Assembly (NCBI GenBank): GCA_002484335.1
Contig: DLJQ01000010.1
Span: 1-38,511, forward strand
Reading direction: 5' to 3'
From: Flavobacteriales bacterium UBA7612
GTDB taxonomy: Bacteria > Bacteroidota > Bacteroidia > Flavobacteriales > Weeksellaceae
DNA length: 38,511 bases
In this document: positions 7,714 through 15,219 of the stretch, piece by piece
Layout of the letters: every line of letters starts with the position of its first letter
Position numbering within the stretch: the stretch's first letter is position 1
The notes under the pieces: generated by a model
What the model was told of the DNA's origin: nothing
The model's database searches: none
Seen by the model: only the letters and a program-made list of their open reading frames with translations
Translations under genes and position numbers: made by a program

Positions 7714-9006
7714 TTATTGTTTCACTTTGAAAGCTCTTTTTCCTGGGAAAATAGCAGTTTCTCCCAAGATTTCTTCTATACGTAATAATTGATTGTATTT
7801 TGCCATACGATCAGATCTAGAAGCAGAACCTGTTTTTATTTGTCCAGTATTTAAAGCAACAGCTAAATCTGCAATTGTAGCATCTTCTGTTTCCCCTGAA
7901 CGGTGAGACATTACTGCAGTATATCCTGCATTTTGTGCCATTTGTACAGCTTTAATTGTTTCTGTTAAAGTACCAATTTGGTTGAATTTAATTAAGATAG
8001 AGTTAGCAGTTTCAGTTTCAATTGCTTTATCTAATTTCTTAACATTAGTTACTAATAAATCATCTCCAACTAATTGAACACGGTTTCCGATTTTTTCTGT
8101 TAAGATTTTCCAACCTTCCCAGTCGTTTTCATCCATACCATCTTCAATAGAAATGATTGGGTATTTTTCTGATAATTCAGCTAAATAAGAAGCTTGTTCT
8201 TCAGAAGTACGAATAGCACCTTTATCTCCTTCAAATTTAGTATAATCATATTTACCATCATGATAGAATTCAGAAGAAGCACAATCTAAAGCAATCATAA
8301 TTTCTTCTCCAGCTTTGTAACCAGCTTTTTCAATTGCTAAAATAACTGTATCTAAAGCATCTTCTGTTCCTTCAAAAGTAGGAGCAAAACCACCTTCATC
8401 ACCTACAGCTGTAGATAAACCTCTATCATGTAAAATTTTCTTTAATGAATGGAAAACTTCAGTTCCTTTGCGTAAAGCATCTGAAAAAGATTCTGCTTGA
8501 ACTGGCATAACCATAAATTCTTGGAATGCAATAGGAGCATCTGAATGAGAACCACCATTTACAATATTCATCATAGGAACAGGTAATGTATTTGCATTAA
8601 CACCACCTACATATCTAAATAATGGTAATCCTAATTCTTCTGCAGCAGCTTTAGCTACAGCTAAAGAAACACCAAGAATAGCATTAGCACCAAGTTTTGC
8701 TTTATTTTCAGTTCCATCTAAATCAATCATCACTTGATCAATCAAGTTTTGTTCGAAAATAGAGAAACCTATTAATTCAGGAGCAATTACCTCATTAACA
8801 TTTTCAACTGCCTTTAAAACTCCTTTTCCAAGAAATAAATCACCTCCATCTCTTAATTCTACCGCTTCATACTCTCCTGTAGATGCACCAGATGGAACTG
8901 CAGCTCTACCTACAATACCAGTTTCAGTTATTACATCAACTTCTACAGTTGGGTTACCACGAGAATCTAAGATTTGTCTTGCATGAATGTGTGAAATAAT
9001 ACTCAT
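7714..9006 (-). CDS. eno: enolase
   Basis: 430 residues, full length. Signature elements are the 'GASTGEYEAVELRDG' mobile loop, Glu204 in 'VGDEGGFAPT', the Mg ligand Asp241 ('IALDCASS'), 'SIEDGMDENDW', 'KFNQIGTLTE' and 'SHRSGETEDATIADLAVA'. It catalyses 2-phosphoglycerate dehydration to phosphoenolpyruvate in glycolysis and gluconeogenesis. A well-formed promoter is present (TTG and TATTTTTG with 20-bp spacing, 9044-9074), giving a leader of roughly 30 bases without a Shine-Dalgarno sequence. Confidence 0.98.
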   Translation of the reverse strand: MSIISHIHARQILDSRGNPTVEVDVITETGIVGRAAVPSGASTGEYEAVELRDGGDLFLGKGVLKAVENVNEVIAPELIGFSIFEQNLIDQVMIDLDGTENKAKLGANAILGVSLAVAKAAAEELGLPLFRYVGGVNANTLPVPMMNIVNGGSHSDAPIAFQEFMVMPVQAESFSDALRKGTEVFHSLKKILHDRGLSTAVGDEGGFAPTFEGTEDALDTVILAIEKAGYKAGEEIMIALDCASSEFYHDGKYDYTKFEGDKGAIRTSEEQASYLAELSEKYPIISIEDGMDENDWEGWKILTEKIGNRVQLVGDDLLVTNVKKLDKAIETETANSILIKFNQIGTLTETIKAVQMAQNAGYTAVMSHRSGETEDATIADLAVALNTGQIKTGSASRSDRMAKYNQLLRIEEILGETAIFPGKRAFKVKQ

Positions 9007-9043
9007 ATTTAATTTTTTTAATTTGTGAAAAATTTTGATTTAC

Positions 9044-9074
9044 CAAAAATAATGGATTTGTGTAATTTTTACAA
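9044..9074 (-). promoter_or_regulatory. eno promoter (TTG / TATTTTTG)
   Basis: On the minus strand TTG (9072-9074) and TATTTTTG (9044-9051) are separated by 20 bp, matching the Bacteroidota -33/-7 consensus. It lies 37 bases before the eno ATG. Confidence 0.75.
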
Positions 9075-9151
9075 CGAAAACATGATTTTTTAAGAATAAT
9101 TTAATTTTCCAAATTTAGCATTTCAAATTTAATTATTCTCTTTTTTTAGAA

Positions 9152-9601
9152 TTAATTAGTTATTGTAAGTACTCCATTTCCATTATTGAATACTTGGTAT
9201 GTTCTTGGTGCTCTATTTGCAACCTTTGTTGGCTGCCCTGTAAGCAGAATCCATTCTGCACCATCTTCATCACATACAATCTTTATATCATCTTTTACAT
9301 ATAATTGACTTTTATCTGTTGGACAAATATGTGGAGCATTACGGTCATAAGCTTTATATCCAGAAGTTGTACGTACAACAATAAGTCCTTTTGTACCAGC
9401 AGTTACGCCATTTACATATACCCACCCACCAGGATTATTAAGATTAGAATAAAGTGGTAAAGTAGTATTTATAACAACATTTATGGTTGTTAAGGGCACG
9501 CAACTTACTGTTCCATCATCAGAACTACAAGATTGCAAAGAATAGAACAAGATTGATAGAACTACAATCTTATTTAGAATGATTTTAATAAACTGTTTCA
9601 T
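9152..9601 (-). CDS. Rieske-like lipoprotein with degenerate cluster motif
   Basis: 149 residues. Signal peptide with lipobox (SLQSC, Cys25). The mature part resembles Rieske ferredoxin-fold lipoproteins of Bacteroidota: 'GWVYVNG…GLIVVR' strands, 'YKAYDRNAPHICP' where cluster-binding box 1 should be, and 'IKIVCDEDGAEWILLTGQP' where box 2 should be. The canonical C-x-H … C-x2-H ligands are altered: box 1 reads P-H-x-C and box 2 has Cys but no His two residues later. It therefore probably keeps the fold without a normal [2Fe-2S] cluster, or uses a different ligand set. It is divergent from greA and close downstream of the eno promoter region. Confidence 0.6.
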   Translation of the reverse strand: MKQFIKIILNKIVVLSILFYSLQSCSSDDGTVSCVPLTTINVVINTTLPLYSNLNNPGGWVYVNGVTAGTKGLIVVRTTSGYKAYDRNAPHICPTDKSQLYVKDDIKIVCDEDGAEWILLTGQPTKVANRAPRTYQVFNNGNGVLTITN

Positions 9602-9607
9602 TTTTCG

Positions 9608-9634
9608 TTTGGTATAAAAATTTTCTTATCTTTG
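9608..9634 (+). promoter_or_regulatory. promoter of the greA operon
   Basis: TATCTTTG (9627-9634) matches TAnnTTTG; a TTTG lies at 9608-9611, with 15 bp between them, slightly short of the usual spacing. The site is about 100 bases before greA, leaving room for the leader hairpin at 9654-9683. Confidence 0.5.
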
Positions 9635-9653
9635 TCTAAGAATAACCAAATAG

Positions 9654-9683
9654 TCCTGCGCATATTCATAAATATGTGTAGGA
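9654..9683 (+). promoter_or_regulatory. leader hairpin of greA
   Basis: A 13-bp stem (TCCTGCGCATATT with AATATGTGTAGGA) containing two G-T pairs and a 4-base loop lies in the greA 5' leader. The G-T pairs would be G-U in RNA on this strand, while on the other strand they would be A-C mismatches, so it is an RNA structure on the plus strand. It is followed by TTATTTATTT rather than a clean T-run. Confidence 0.5.
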
Positions 9684-9734
9684 TTATTTATTTATAAGAC
9701 CTAATTAATAAAAAAATAAATAAACATTGTTGTT

Positions 9735-10214
9735 ATGGCAAATATACAATATGTAACGAAAGAAGGATTAGAAAAGTTACGTCAAGAGCTTCATCAATTA
9801 GAAACTTTTGAACGTCCAAAAATTTCACAACAAATAGCTGATGCAAGAGATAAAGGAGATTTATCTGAAAATGCTGAATATGATGCTGCGAAAGAAGCTC
9901 AAGGTATGTTAGAAATGCAGATTGCTAAATTAAAAGAGGTTGTTGCTAATGCTCGTGTAATTGATGAATCAAAGTTAGATCATTCTAAAGTATCAATTTT
10001 ATCTAAAGTAAGAATCAAAAATACAGCAAATGGACAAGAGTTGGTTTATACTTTAGTTCCTGAATCTGAAGCAGATTTAGCTAAAATGAAAATTTCTGTA
10101 AATACTCCGATAGCAAAAGGTTTGTTAGGAAAAGTTTTAGGTGATACTGCAGAAATAACATTACCTAATGGAATGACTTTAAATTTTGAAATTTTAGAGA
10201 TATCTTTGGACTAA
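9735..10214 (+). CDS. greA: transcription elongation factor GreA
   Basis: 159 residues, normal length. The N-terminal coiled coil begins 'YVTKEGLEKLRQELHQLE' and carries the acidic tip motif 'DLSENAEYDAAKEAQG' (Asp and Glu that enter the polymerase secondary channel). The C-terminal FKBP-like domain ends with 'SVNTPIAKGLLGKVLGDTAEI'. It rescues backtracked RNA polymerase by stimulating transcript cleavage. First gene of a tight four-gene operon (greA, HIT, TPR membrane protein, conserved protein), with a hairpin leader upstream. Confidence 0.97.
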   Translation: MANIQYVTKEGLEKLRQELHQLETFERPKISQQIADARDKGDLSENAEYDAAKEAQGMLEMQIAKLKEVVANARVIDESKLDHSKVSILSKVRIKNTANGQELVYTLVPESEADLAKMKISVNTPIAKGLLGKVLGDTAEITLPNGMTLNFEILEISLD

Positions 10215-10226
10215 AATTAAAAAGAA

Positions 10227-10619
10227 ATGGCTAGCATTTTCACTAAAATAATAAATGGAGAAATTCCTTCATATAAAATTGCAGAAAATGATAAATTTAT
10301 TGCAATATTAGATGCTTTTCCTCTAGTTGAGGGACATGTATTAGTAGTTCCTAAAAAAGAGGTAGATAAAATTTTTGAACTAGATAAGGAAACTTATTTA
10401 GGACTTATGGATTTTTCATATGAAATTGCTCAAGCCATAGAAAAAGCTATTCCATGTCGTAGAGTAGGTGTAGCTGTTATTGGTTTAGAAGTACCACATG
10501 TTCATGTACATTTGGTACCTCTAAACACAATGCAGGATATAAATTTCACAAATCCAAAAATTAAAATATCTGCTGATAGAATGAATGAGATCGCAGATAA
10601 TATTAAATCATATTTATAA
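10227..10619 (+). CDS. HIT family hydrolase
   Basis: 130 residues. Begins 'SIFTKIINGEIPSYKIAEND' and carries the histidine triad 'HVHVHLVP' near residue 92, preceded by 'VLVVPKKEV'. HIT proteins of this Hint type hydrolyse nucleoside phosphoramidates or dinucleotides. A HIT gene directly after greA is, as I recall, a common arrangement in Flavobacteriia. It starts 12 bases after greA and ends one base before the next start, so it is co-transcribed. Confidence 0.93.
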   Translation: MASIFTKIINGEIPSYKIAENDKFIAILDAFPLVEGHVLVVPKKEVDKIFELDKETYLGLMDFSYEIAQAIEKAIPCRRVGVAVIGLEVPHVHVHLVPLNTMQDINFTNPKIKISADRMNEIADNIKSYL

Positions 10620-10620
10620 G

Positions 10621-11190
10621 ATGAATAAATACATTAAATTAGTTATTGCTGCTTTACTAATAGCATTAGGAATATTTTTATTTACAATTCGTGAATATGG
10701 CTGGGGAGTTGTTTCTTTATTATTGGCAATTTTTCCAGTTTTATTTTATTTCAGAAATGAAAACATTTTATTAGCCTTTTGGTTTTTACGTAAAGAAGAT
10801 ATGGTAAAAGCAAAAAAATGGTTAAGTAAAATAACAAATCCTTCTTCACAGTTAATTCCAAAACAATTAGGTTATTACAATTACATGAAAGGAATTACAG
10901 AAGCACAAGATAATATTTCTTTATCAGAGAAATATATGAAAGAAGCTTTGAATTATGGTTTGTCTTTTGATCATGATCGTGCAATGGCAAATCTTTCTTT
11001 AGCTGGTGCTTCTATGTCTAAGGGAAAAAAGAAAGAAGCTGAAGTATATTTAAAAGAAGCAAAGAAAAACGATACAAAAGGAATGTTTACTGATCAGATA
11101 AAAATGATGACTGGTCAAATGAAACGTTTTAATGTTAGTAATTCTCAATTACAAAACCCAAATATGCGTCATAAAGGACGTAAATTTTAA
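10621..11190 (+). CDS. membrane-anchored TPR-like protein
   Basis: 189 residues using the ATG at 10621 (an upstream in-frame ATG at 10585 would overlap the HIT gene and add a poorly hydrophobic extension). Two adjacent hydrophobic segments (about 4-20 and 26-42) are followed by a cytoplasmic helical region with TPR-like spacing ('YYNYMKGITEAQDNISLSEK', 'ANLSLAGASMSKGKKKEAEV'). It starts one base after the HIT stop and abuts the next gene. A conserved Bacteroidota protein of unknown role, perhaps a scaffold. Confidence 0.75.
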   Translation: MNKYIKLVIAALLIALGIFLFTIREYGWGVVSLLLAIFPVLFYFRNENILLAFWFLRKEDMVKAKKWLSKITNPSSQLIPKQLGYYNYMKGITEAQDNISLSEKYMKEALNYGLSFDHDRAMANLSLAGASMSKGKKKEAEVYLKEAKKNDTKGMFTDQIKMMTGQMKRFNVSNSQLQNPNMRHKGRKF

Positions 11191-11574
11191 ATGGATATTT
11201 CTAAATTAACACAAGAAACATCTTCGAATACAGAAAAATGGAAAAAAATTGAAGAATTTTTCCAAGAAAATTTTACAGATGGTCAAAAGCCAGATTTAGA
11301 TACAATTCTTTTTTTAATCGGAGTTCAAGAACTTGGGCAAGGTAAAAAGAAATTTAAGAAGGATGATAAGCTAAATTTATTGCATATTGCTGTTTGTAGA
11401 GTTTTAGAGCCATTTGGTTTTTATCGTTTTGATGGTAATGATCCTGATGGATGGCCACATTTCGAATTATTGGAAGATTTACCTCCATTAAAAACAAATG
11501 AGCAAACATTGCTAATGAAATATGCAGTGATACAGTATTTTGAAGATCAAAAAATAATAAACTTCGAATCTTAA
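11191..11574 (+). CDS. conserved hypothetical protein of the greA operon
   Basis: 127 residues, soluble, acidic and Lys-rich. Segments 'PDLDTILFLIGVQELGQGKK' and 'DPDGWPHFELLEDLPPL' look strongly conserved and seem familiar from flavobacterial genomes, but no function is known to me. The start codon directly follows the stop codon of the TPR gene. The stop codon forms part of the terminator stem at 11562-11589. Confidence 0.75.
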   Translation: MDISKLTQETSSNTEKWKKIEEFFQENFTDGQKPDLDTILFLIGVQELGQGKKKFKKDDKLNLLHIAVCRVLEPFGFYRFDGNDPDGWPHFELLEDLPPLKTNEQTLLMKYAVIQYFEDQKIINFES

Positions 11575-11600
11575 TTTTAAGATTCGGAGTTTTCTTTTTT
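11562..11600. terminator. bidirectional terminator built from two stop regions
   Basis: A 13-bp stem (CTTCGAATCTTAA at 11562-11574 with TTAAGATTCGGAG at 11577-11589) with a minimal spacer, followed by a T-rich run to 11600. The left arm ends in the stop codon of the upstream gene and the right arm begins with the NUDIX gene's stop, so both coding ends form the hairpin. The T-run is strong on the plus strand; on the minus strand an A-rich upstream region gives a weaker U-tract. Confidence 0.85.
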
Positions 11601-12005
11601 ATATTGTTTTACAACGACTTTATCTGCTTCTAATGTAAAGTTTTTTTCTTTTAAATCCTTTGGATCAATCCAAAGCAGTTCTGCTATATCAGCATCAAGA
11701 ACTTTTAATTTCTTTAATTCTTTTGCAGTTACTGTTGCTTTATAATATATTAACAATACTTGTTCTTTTGAATTGAAAGCATTTAACTTAAAAAAATCTT
11801 GTGTATAGAAATGAGATTGTACATCTACATTGATATTTAATTCTTCTAATATTTCTCTTTTTACACAATCTTTTGTTCCTTCACCAAATTCTAAACCTCC
11901 TCCTGGAAATTTATAAATTAATTTTCCTTGAAATGGTTCATGTAAAACCAAAACTTTTCCATTGTTTTCTAATAAGGCGTAAACTCGTACATTAAATGGT
12001 TTCAT
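11577..12005 (-). CDS. NUDIX hydrolase
   Basis: 142 residues from the ATG at 12005; a TTG two codons earlier is also possible. The NUDIX box runs from 'GGGLEFGEGTKDCVKREI' into 'LEELNI', matching G-x5-E-x7-R-E-U-x-E-E-x-G-U except for Asn in place of the last Gly (E-E-L-N-I). The core includes 'FPGGGLEFGEG'. NUDIX enzymes hydrolyse nucleoside diphosphate derivatives; the substrate cannot be predicted. Converges on the greA operon and shares its terminator. Confidence 0.9.
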   Translation of the reverse strand: MKPFNVRVYALLENNGKVLVLHEPFQGKLIYKFPGGGLEFGEGTKDCVKREILEELNINVDVQSHFYTQDFFKLNAFNSKEQVLLIYYKATVTAKELKKLKVLDADIAELLWIDPKDLKEKNFTLEADKVVVKQYKKENSES

Positions 12006-12148
12006 AAGCAAATGACAATTTTATATAAATATAATAAGTTATCTTCCAAATTATGATACCTGTCAGTGAAAAATATCATTTTTTTTATAATAATATTATT
12101 TTTAATAATGTCTTGTTGAAAAAATATATAAAATAAAATACAAAAAAA

Positions 12149-12178
12149 TTGTACAATACAATTCTTATATTATTTTTG
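12149..12178 (+). promoter_or_regulatory. promoter (TTG / TATTTTTG) of the secreted-protein gene
   Basis: TTG (12149-12151) and TATTTTTG (12171-12178) with 19-bp spacing, 43 bases before the first ATG of the following gene. Confidence 0.75.
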
Positions 12179-12221
12179 TTCAATCTCTTAAATTTTATAG
12201 ATAAAATTGAAAAATTAACAA

Positions 12222-13028
12222 ATGACTTTATATAAAAAACACATGATTAAACAAATTGCACTTGGCTTTTTTATAGCTATATCTTCTTTCTCTACTGCGC
12301 AAGTTACTTCTATGATTAATAAGGAGAATACCGATTCTTCGACAAAAGTTTATGGTTTTTCTTCACTTAATGATAAAACAAAGGCATATGAAAAATATAA
12401 CTTTTTATTAGAAAATACTGCTGCTGTAGAATTTTCTAAGCCTTTATTAGAATATGGTTATCAATCATCTAATATGCAAGCACAAGAAAACGGCGTCATG
12501 ATATATATGGTAAAAGATAAAAAAATAGTTGACCAATGGTTTATAAATCCAACTTTTTATAATGTTTTTCATGATGGTATAGCTTATTCTTATGATGCTG
12601 ATAAATTAGGAGTTATTGCGGAAAAATATCCTTTATTATACAAGGAAGATAAAAGAACATTTGTTTCTGAGAAAGAATATAAAAAACAAAGAGATAATTT
12701 TTTCAAAGATCCTTATAATTTAATTATTACAGAACCAGATTTTACTTACCAAGGTTATTTTGATATTCAGTTTCCAAAAAATGAACAATTTAAAACGGTA
12801 GAGGATGTACAGAATTATTTGAAACCAATTGTTGAGAAATTAACAAAAAAGAAATTTGATATAAGTTATGGTATTACAGAAAAAAATATTTTGGATAGAA
12901 ATCAATTTACTTTATCTGTTGCTGGAGATGAAAACATCTATAAAAAAATAAAACTGCAGCCAGAATTAACTAAAGGAGAATGGATTCCTACAGTTTATGA
13001 AGTTACGATTTATAGAAAAATGAATTAG
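12222..13028 (+). CDS. secreted hypothetical protein
   Basis: 268 residues. Two candidate starts: 12222 (MTLYKKHM…) and 12243 (MIKQIALGFF…), the latter giving a textbook signal peptide cleaved after 'SFSTAQ'. The mature protein is Lys/Tyr/Phe-rich with no transmembrane segment and no motif I recognise. A periplasmic or surface protein of unknown function. It has its own promoter and terminator, so it is monocistronic. Confidence 0.7.
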   Translation: MTLYKKHMIKQIALGFFIAISSFSTAQVTSMINKENTDSSTKVYGFSSLNDKTKAYEKYNFLLENTAAVEFSKPLLEYGYQSSNMQAQENGVMIYMVKDKKIVDQWFINPTFYNVFHDGIAYSYDADKLGVIAEKYPLLYKEDKRTFVSEKEYKKQRDNFFKDPYNLIITEPDFTYQGYFDIQFPKNEQFKTVEDVQNYLKPIVEKLTKKKFDISYGITEKNILDRNQFTLSVAGDENIYKKIKLQPELTKGEWIPTVYEVTIYRKMN

Positions 13029-13048
13029 AAAAGGATATGAAATATATG

Positions 13049-13083
13049 AAATGCGATGAATAAACTTTATCGCATTTTTTTTA
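13049..13083 (+). terminator. terminator of the secreted-protein gene
   Basis: A 9-bp stem (AAATGCGAT at 13049-13057 with ATCGCATTT at 13069-13077), 11-base loop, followed by a T-run to 13083; 20 bases after the stop codon. Confidence 0.85.
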
Positions 13084-13152
13084 TTGAAAATATTTTAAGA
13101 CAAATTTATCCACTTAATAACGACTTTATAATTAGTTTACTAAATAAAAAGT

Positions 13153-13160
13153 TATCTTTG
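13153..13160 (+). promoter_or_regulatory. -7 box of the PhnA gene
   Basis: TATCTTTG matches TAnnTTTG, 20 bases before the PhnA ATG. No clear TTG -33 box. Confidence 0.55.
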
Positions 13161-13180
13161 CAAAAATTTAAAATTTACAA

Positions 13181-13765
13181 ATGAAATTAGAGACATTTTT
13201 ACAGGAAAGAAGCGGAAATCAATGCGAATTATCTGGTGCAACTACAGATTTAGTTATTTACGAAGTAAATCCAGATGCTAGTAGCAATCCCGACAGAAAT
13301 GTACTTATTTCTCAGAAATGTGTAAATCAAATCGAGAAAAAAGAAGAATTAGATAGTAATTTTTGGGAATCGTTTTTATTAACTTCAATGTGGAGTGAGG
13401 TTCCTGCTGTACAGGTTCTTTCTTGGAGAATGCTAAACCGTTTCCGTAATGAATCTTGGGCAGTAGATGCTCTTGATATGATGTATTTGGACGATGAAAA
13501 TATGGAATGGGCAAAAGCTAGTGGAGATCACGAAGGTGATGGAAATGTAGAATTGCACAAAGACTGTAACGGAAATATTTTAGCAAACGGAGATTCTGTA
13601 TCTCTTATAAAAGATTTGGATGTTAAAGGTTCATCTATCAACGCTAAAATTGGAACAGCTGTAAGAAATATAAGATTAGTACACGATAATCCTGAACAAA
13701 TAGAAGGAAAGGTAGATGGACAATTAATTGTTATCTTAACTAAATTTGTTAAAAAACAAGGATAA
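13181..13765 (+). CDS. PhnA-domain zinc-ribbon protein
   Basis: 194 residues. The N-terminal half contains cysteines in 'SGNQCELSGATTDLVIYEV' and 'LISQKCVNQI'. The C-terminal half is the PhnA domain: 'LHKDCNGNILANGDSVSLIK' followed by 'DLDVKGSS…KIGTAVRNIRLV' and an 'IEGKVDGQLIVILTKFVKK' end. Despite the old name, PhnA proteins are not generally part of phosphonate breakdown, and the role is unclear. It is flanked by its own -7 box and a shared terminator. Confidence 0.85.
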   Translation: MKLETFLQERSGNQCELSGATTDLVIYEVNPDASSNPDRNVLISQKCVNQIEKKEELDSNFWESFLLTSMWSEVPAVQVLSWRMLNRFRNESWAVDALDMMYLDDENMEWAKASGDHEGDGNVELHKDCNGNILANGDSVSLIKDLDVKGSSINAKIGTAVRNIRLVHDNPEQIEGKVDGQLIVILTKFVKKQG

Positions 13766-13804
13766 AATATAGATGGTAGAAATTGCTGTCATTACATTAT
13801 AAAA

Positions 13805-13836
13805 AATCAGTTAATTGTAATTAGCTGATTTTTTTT
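13805..13836. terminator. bidirectional terminator after phnA
   Basis: A stem (AATCAGTTAATT with AATTAGCTGATT, one G-T pair, 2-base spacer, 13805-13830) flanked by an A-run before and a T-run after, so it can serve the plus-strand PhnA gene and the minus-strand gene ending at 13835. Confidence 0.8.
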
Positions 13837-14536
13837 ATTCTTTTATCAATTTATATTCTGGACTAAAACTATCTAGAATTTTATCTGTTTTGTTTGGTAA
13901 AAAATAACAAATAATATAGATTCCCAAATATATAAATGGTAATGTTATTGCCAAAATTATATTAATATAGACAATATTATAATTCATCATAAGATAGTAT
14001 TGTAACAGAAGATTAAATATAGTAGATGAAAAACAAATAAAATGATAATTTTTATAAATAATATCTACCAAAATTAGTTTGTAGCCAATTTCTTTTTGCT
14101 TCTTTTTATAATTAATTTTTAGCCTTACAAATTGCGCTAATAAAATACCATAAAGTAAAACTGTAGAAATTAGAAGAATATTTTTAGGAACAAATAATGC
14201 TAAACCAAATTGAATAAGCATATATAATATCATTAAACCTAAATATTCTTTCTTTTGTAAATGTTCCACATAACATTTTTTTATTAAATTAAGGTACTTA
14301 TATTCTAATTTTCTTTTACGTCCATTTACAAGATAAGAAAACCCAAAAATACCAAATTCAGCAAAAACATCTTTTAATGCTTTTTCAAAAGAAATAGTAT
14401 TGTCTTTTTCCCATTTTTCTTCAATTGCACAAGCTAAATGGTCTACAAGTTCTATTTGCAAATCGTAATATTCTACATAATGTTCTTTTGTAAACTCAAA
14501 TAATTTTTCGATTTCTTCGGCAGATACTTTTTTCAT
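13835..14536 (-). CDS. PadR-linked HAAS-like membrane protein
   Basis: 233 residues. The soluble N-terminus (about 1-90, 'AEEIEKLFEFTKEHYVEYYD' then 'LVDHLACAIEEKWE') resembles the helical HAAS/DUF1700-type domain that is often encoded next to PadR regulators. It is followed by about five hydrophobic segments (from residue 100 on). It begins 5 bases after the padR stop, so it is co-transcribed with it. In related pairs the membrane protein acts with or is controlled by the PadR protein; the function here is unknown. Confidence 0.7.
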   Translation of the reverse strand: MKKVSAEEIEKLFEFTKEHYVEYYDLQIELVDHLACAIEEKWEKDNTISFEKALKDVFAEFGIFGFSYLVNGRKRKLEYKYLNLIKKCYVEHLQKKEYLGLMILYMLIQFGLALFVPKNILLISTVLLYGILLAQFVRLKINYKKKQKEIGYKLILVDIIYKNYHFICFSSTIFNLLLQYYLMMNYNIVYINIILAITLPFIYLGIYIICYFLPNKTDKILDSFSPEYKLIKE

Positions 14537-14541
14537 AGTGT

Positions 14542-14874
14542 TTAGATGTTTTTGGGTTGTAAAAGTTGTTGTAGTTGTTCCAAAGTATTAACAATAGATT
14601 GCAATCTATTTACCGATTCTTTTTCACCGAACTCAGTTAATTTGTAATATTTTCTAATTCTACCATCTATTTTTTCAGCTTCAACCTCTATAATTCCTTG
14701 TGCTTCTAATTTATGGAGTGCAGGATAAAGAGCACCTTCTTTTATCTCTAACTGATTATTGGACATCAATTTTATTTTTTGTGTCATTTCATAACCATAC
14801 ATTTTACCATTATCTTGTAACAGTTTCAATAGAATGGGCTGTAAAGAACCTTTGTACAATTGTGAATCTATCAT
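14542..14874 (-). CDS. PadR family transcriptional regulator
   Basis: 110 residues from the ATG at 14874; the longer open frame to 14949 runs into a palindrome and a dispersed repeat and is not coding. Winged helix with 'LLQDNGKMYGYEM', 'LEIKEGALYPALHKLEAQGI' and 'IDGRIRKYYKLTEFG', all PadR hallmarks, and a short C-terminal dimerisation helix (PadR-s2 type). Its start codon lies one base from a perfect 7-5-7 palindrome, a likely autoregulatory operator. Followed at once by a HAAS-like membrane gene. Confidence 0.92.
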   Translation of the reverse strand: MIDSQLYKGSLQPILLKLLQDNGKMYGYEMTQKIKLMSNNQLEIKEGALYPALHKLEAQGIIEVEAEKIDGRIRKYYKLTEFGEKESVNRLQSIVNTLEQLQQLLQPKNI

Positions 14875-14875
14875 A

Positions 14876-14894
14876 TACCTAAGACTATTAGGTA
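14876..14894 (-). promoter_or_regulatory. palindromic operator candidate at padR start
   Basis: TACCTAA-N5-TTAGGTA, perfect dyad, directly before the padR start codon. Either an autoregulatory PadR site or a leader hairpin hiding the start codon. Confidence 0.5.
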
Positions 14895-14939
14895 AATATA
14901 ATAAAAAAATATAAATAACTGAAAAATAATTTTTTATTT

Positions 14940-15038
14940 GGGCAATCACTTCGTATCGCGCTTTATCGCTCCCAATCTTTTTACTTCACTAGAACGCTCC
15001 GAAAAAAAGGATTTCTGCTTCAATCGCTATTGCAAATT
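14940..15038 (+). repeat. dispersed intergenic hairpin element, copy 5
   Basis: GGGCAATCACTTCGTATCGC at 14940, then GCTTTATCGCT and AATCTTTTT, a divergent centre, AAAAAGGATT, then GCTTCAATCGCTATTGCAAA ending at 15038. The conserved ends and the C-TTT versus AAA-GG asymmetry match the other four copies, while the apical region is unrelated and pairs poorly. It lies between the padR gene and eroded coding fragments. Confidence 0.75.
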
Positions 15039-15051
15039 AAGATTTGAGGTA

Positions 15052-15201
15052 CTAGATTTTATATCCTAAACATTCTAAAGACTCTGATTGTTCTTTAAAC
15101 TTTAAAGTATCTTTTTTTATTTATAGTATTTGACGTATATCCACTATATTTTAATCCAAAATAATAATTAAAAAGGTAAATTTTGGGTTTGAAATTATGC
15201 T
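15052..15201 (-). pseudogene. possible decayed coding fragment
   Basis: On the minus strand a frame reads '…NYYFGLKYSGYTSNTINKK'. If one A is removed from an A7 run it continues '…DTLKFKEQSESLECLGYKI' to a stop at 15052. There is no start codon upstream (stop at 15202-15204). This looks like the tail of a broken gene with a homopolymer frameshift, but it is short and AT-rich, so chance cannot be excluded. Confidence 0.25.
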
Positions 15202-15219
15202 TTTGGAATAATTATCCTA

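Noticed and set aside
7701..7721. Strong terminator between enolase and citrate synthase
   Set aside because: A 9-bp AT-only palindrome overlaps the eno stop, but the following sequence has no continuous T-run; termination would be weak.
9133..9157. Terminator for the Rieske-like gene
   Set aside because: Only a weak stem around a T7 loop; no T-run on the minus strand after it.
14875..14949. N-terminal extension of the PadR reading frame to 14949
   Set aside because: It covers a palindrome and the start of a dispersed repeat, and PadR proteins begin near the M-I-D-S-Q position at 14874.
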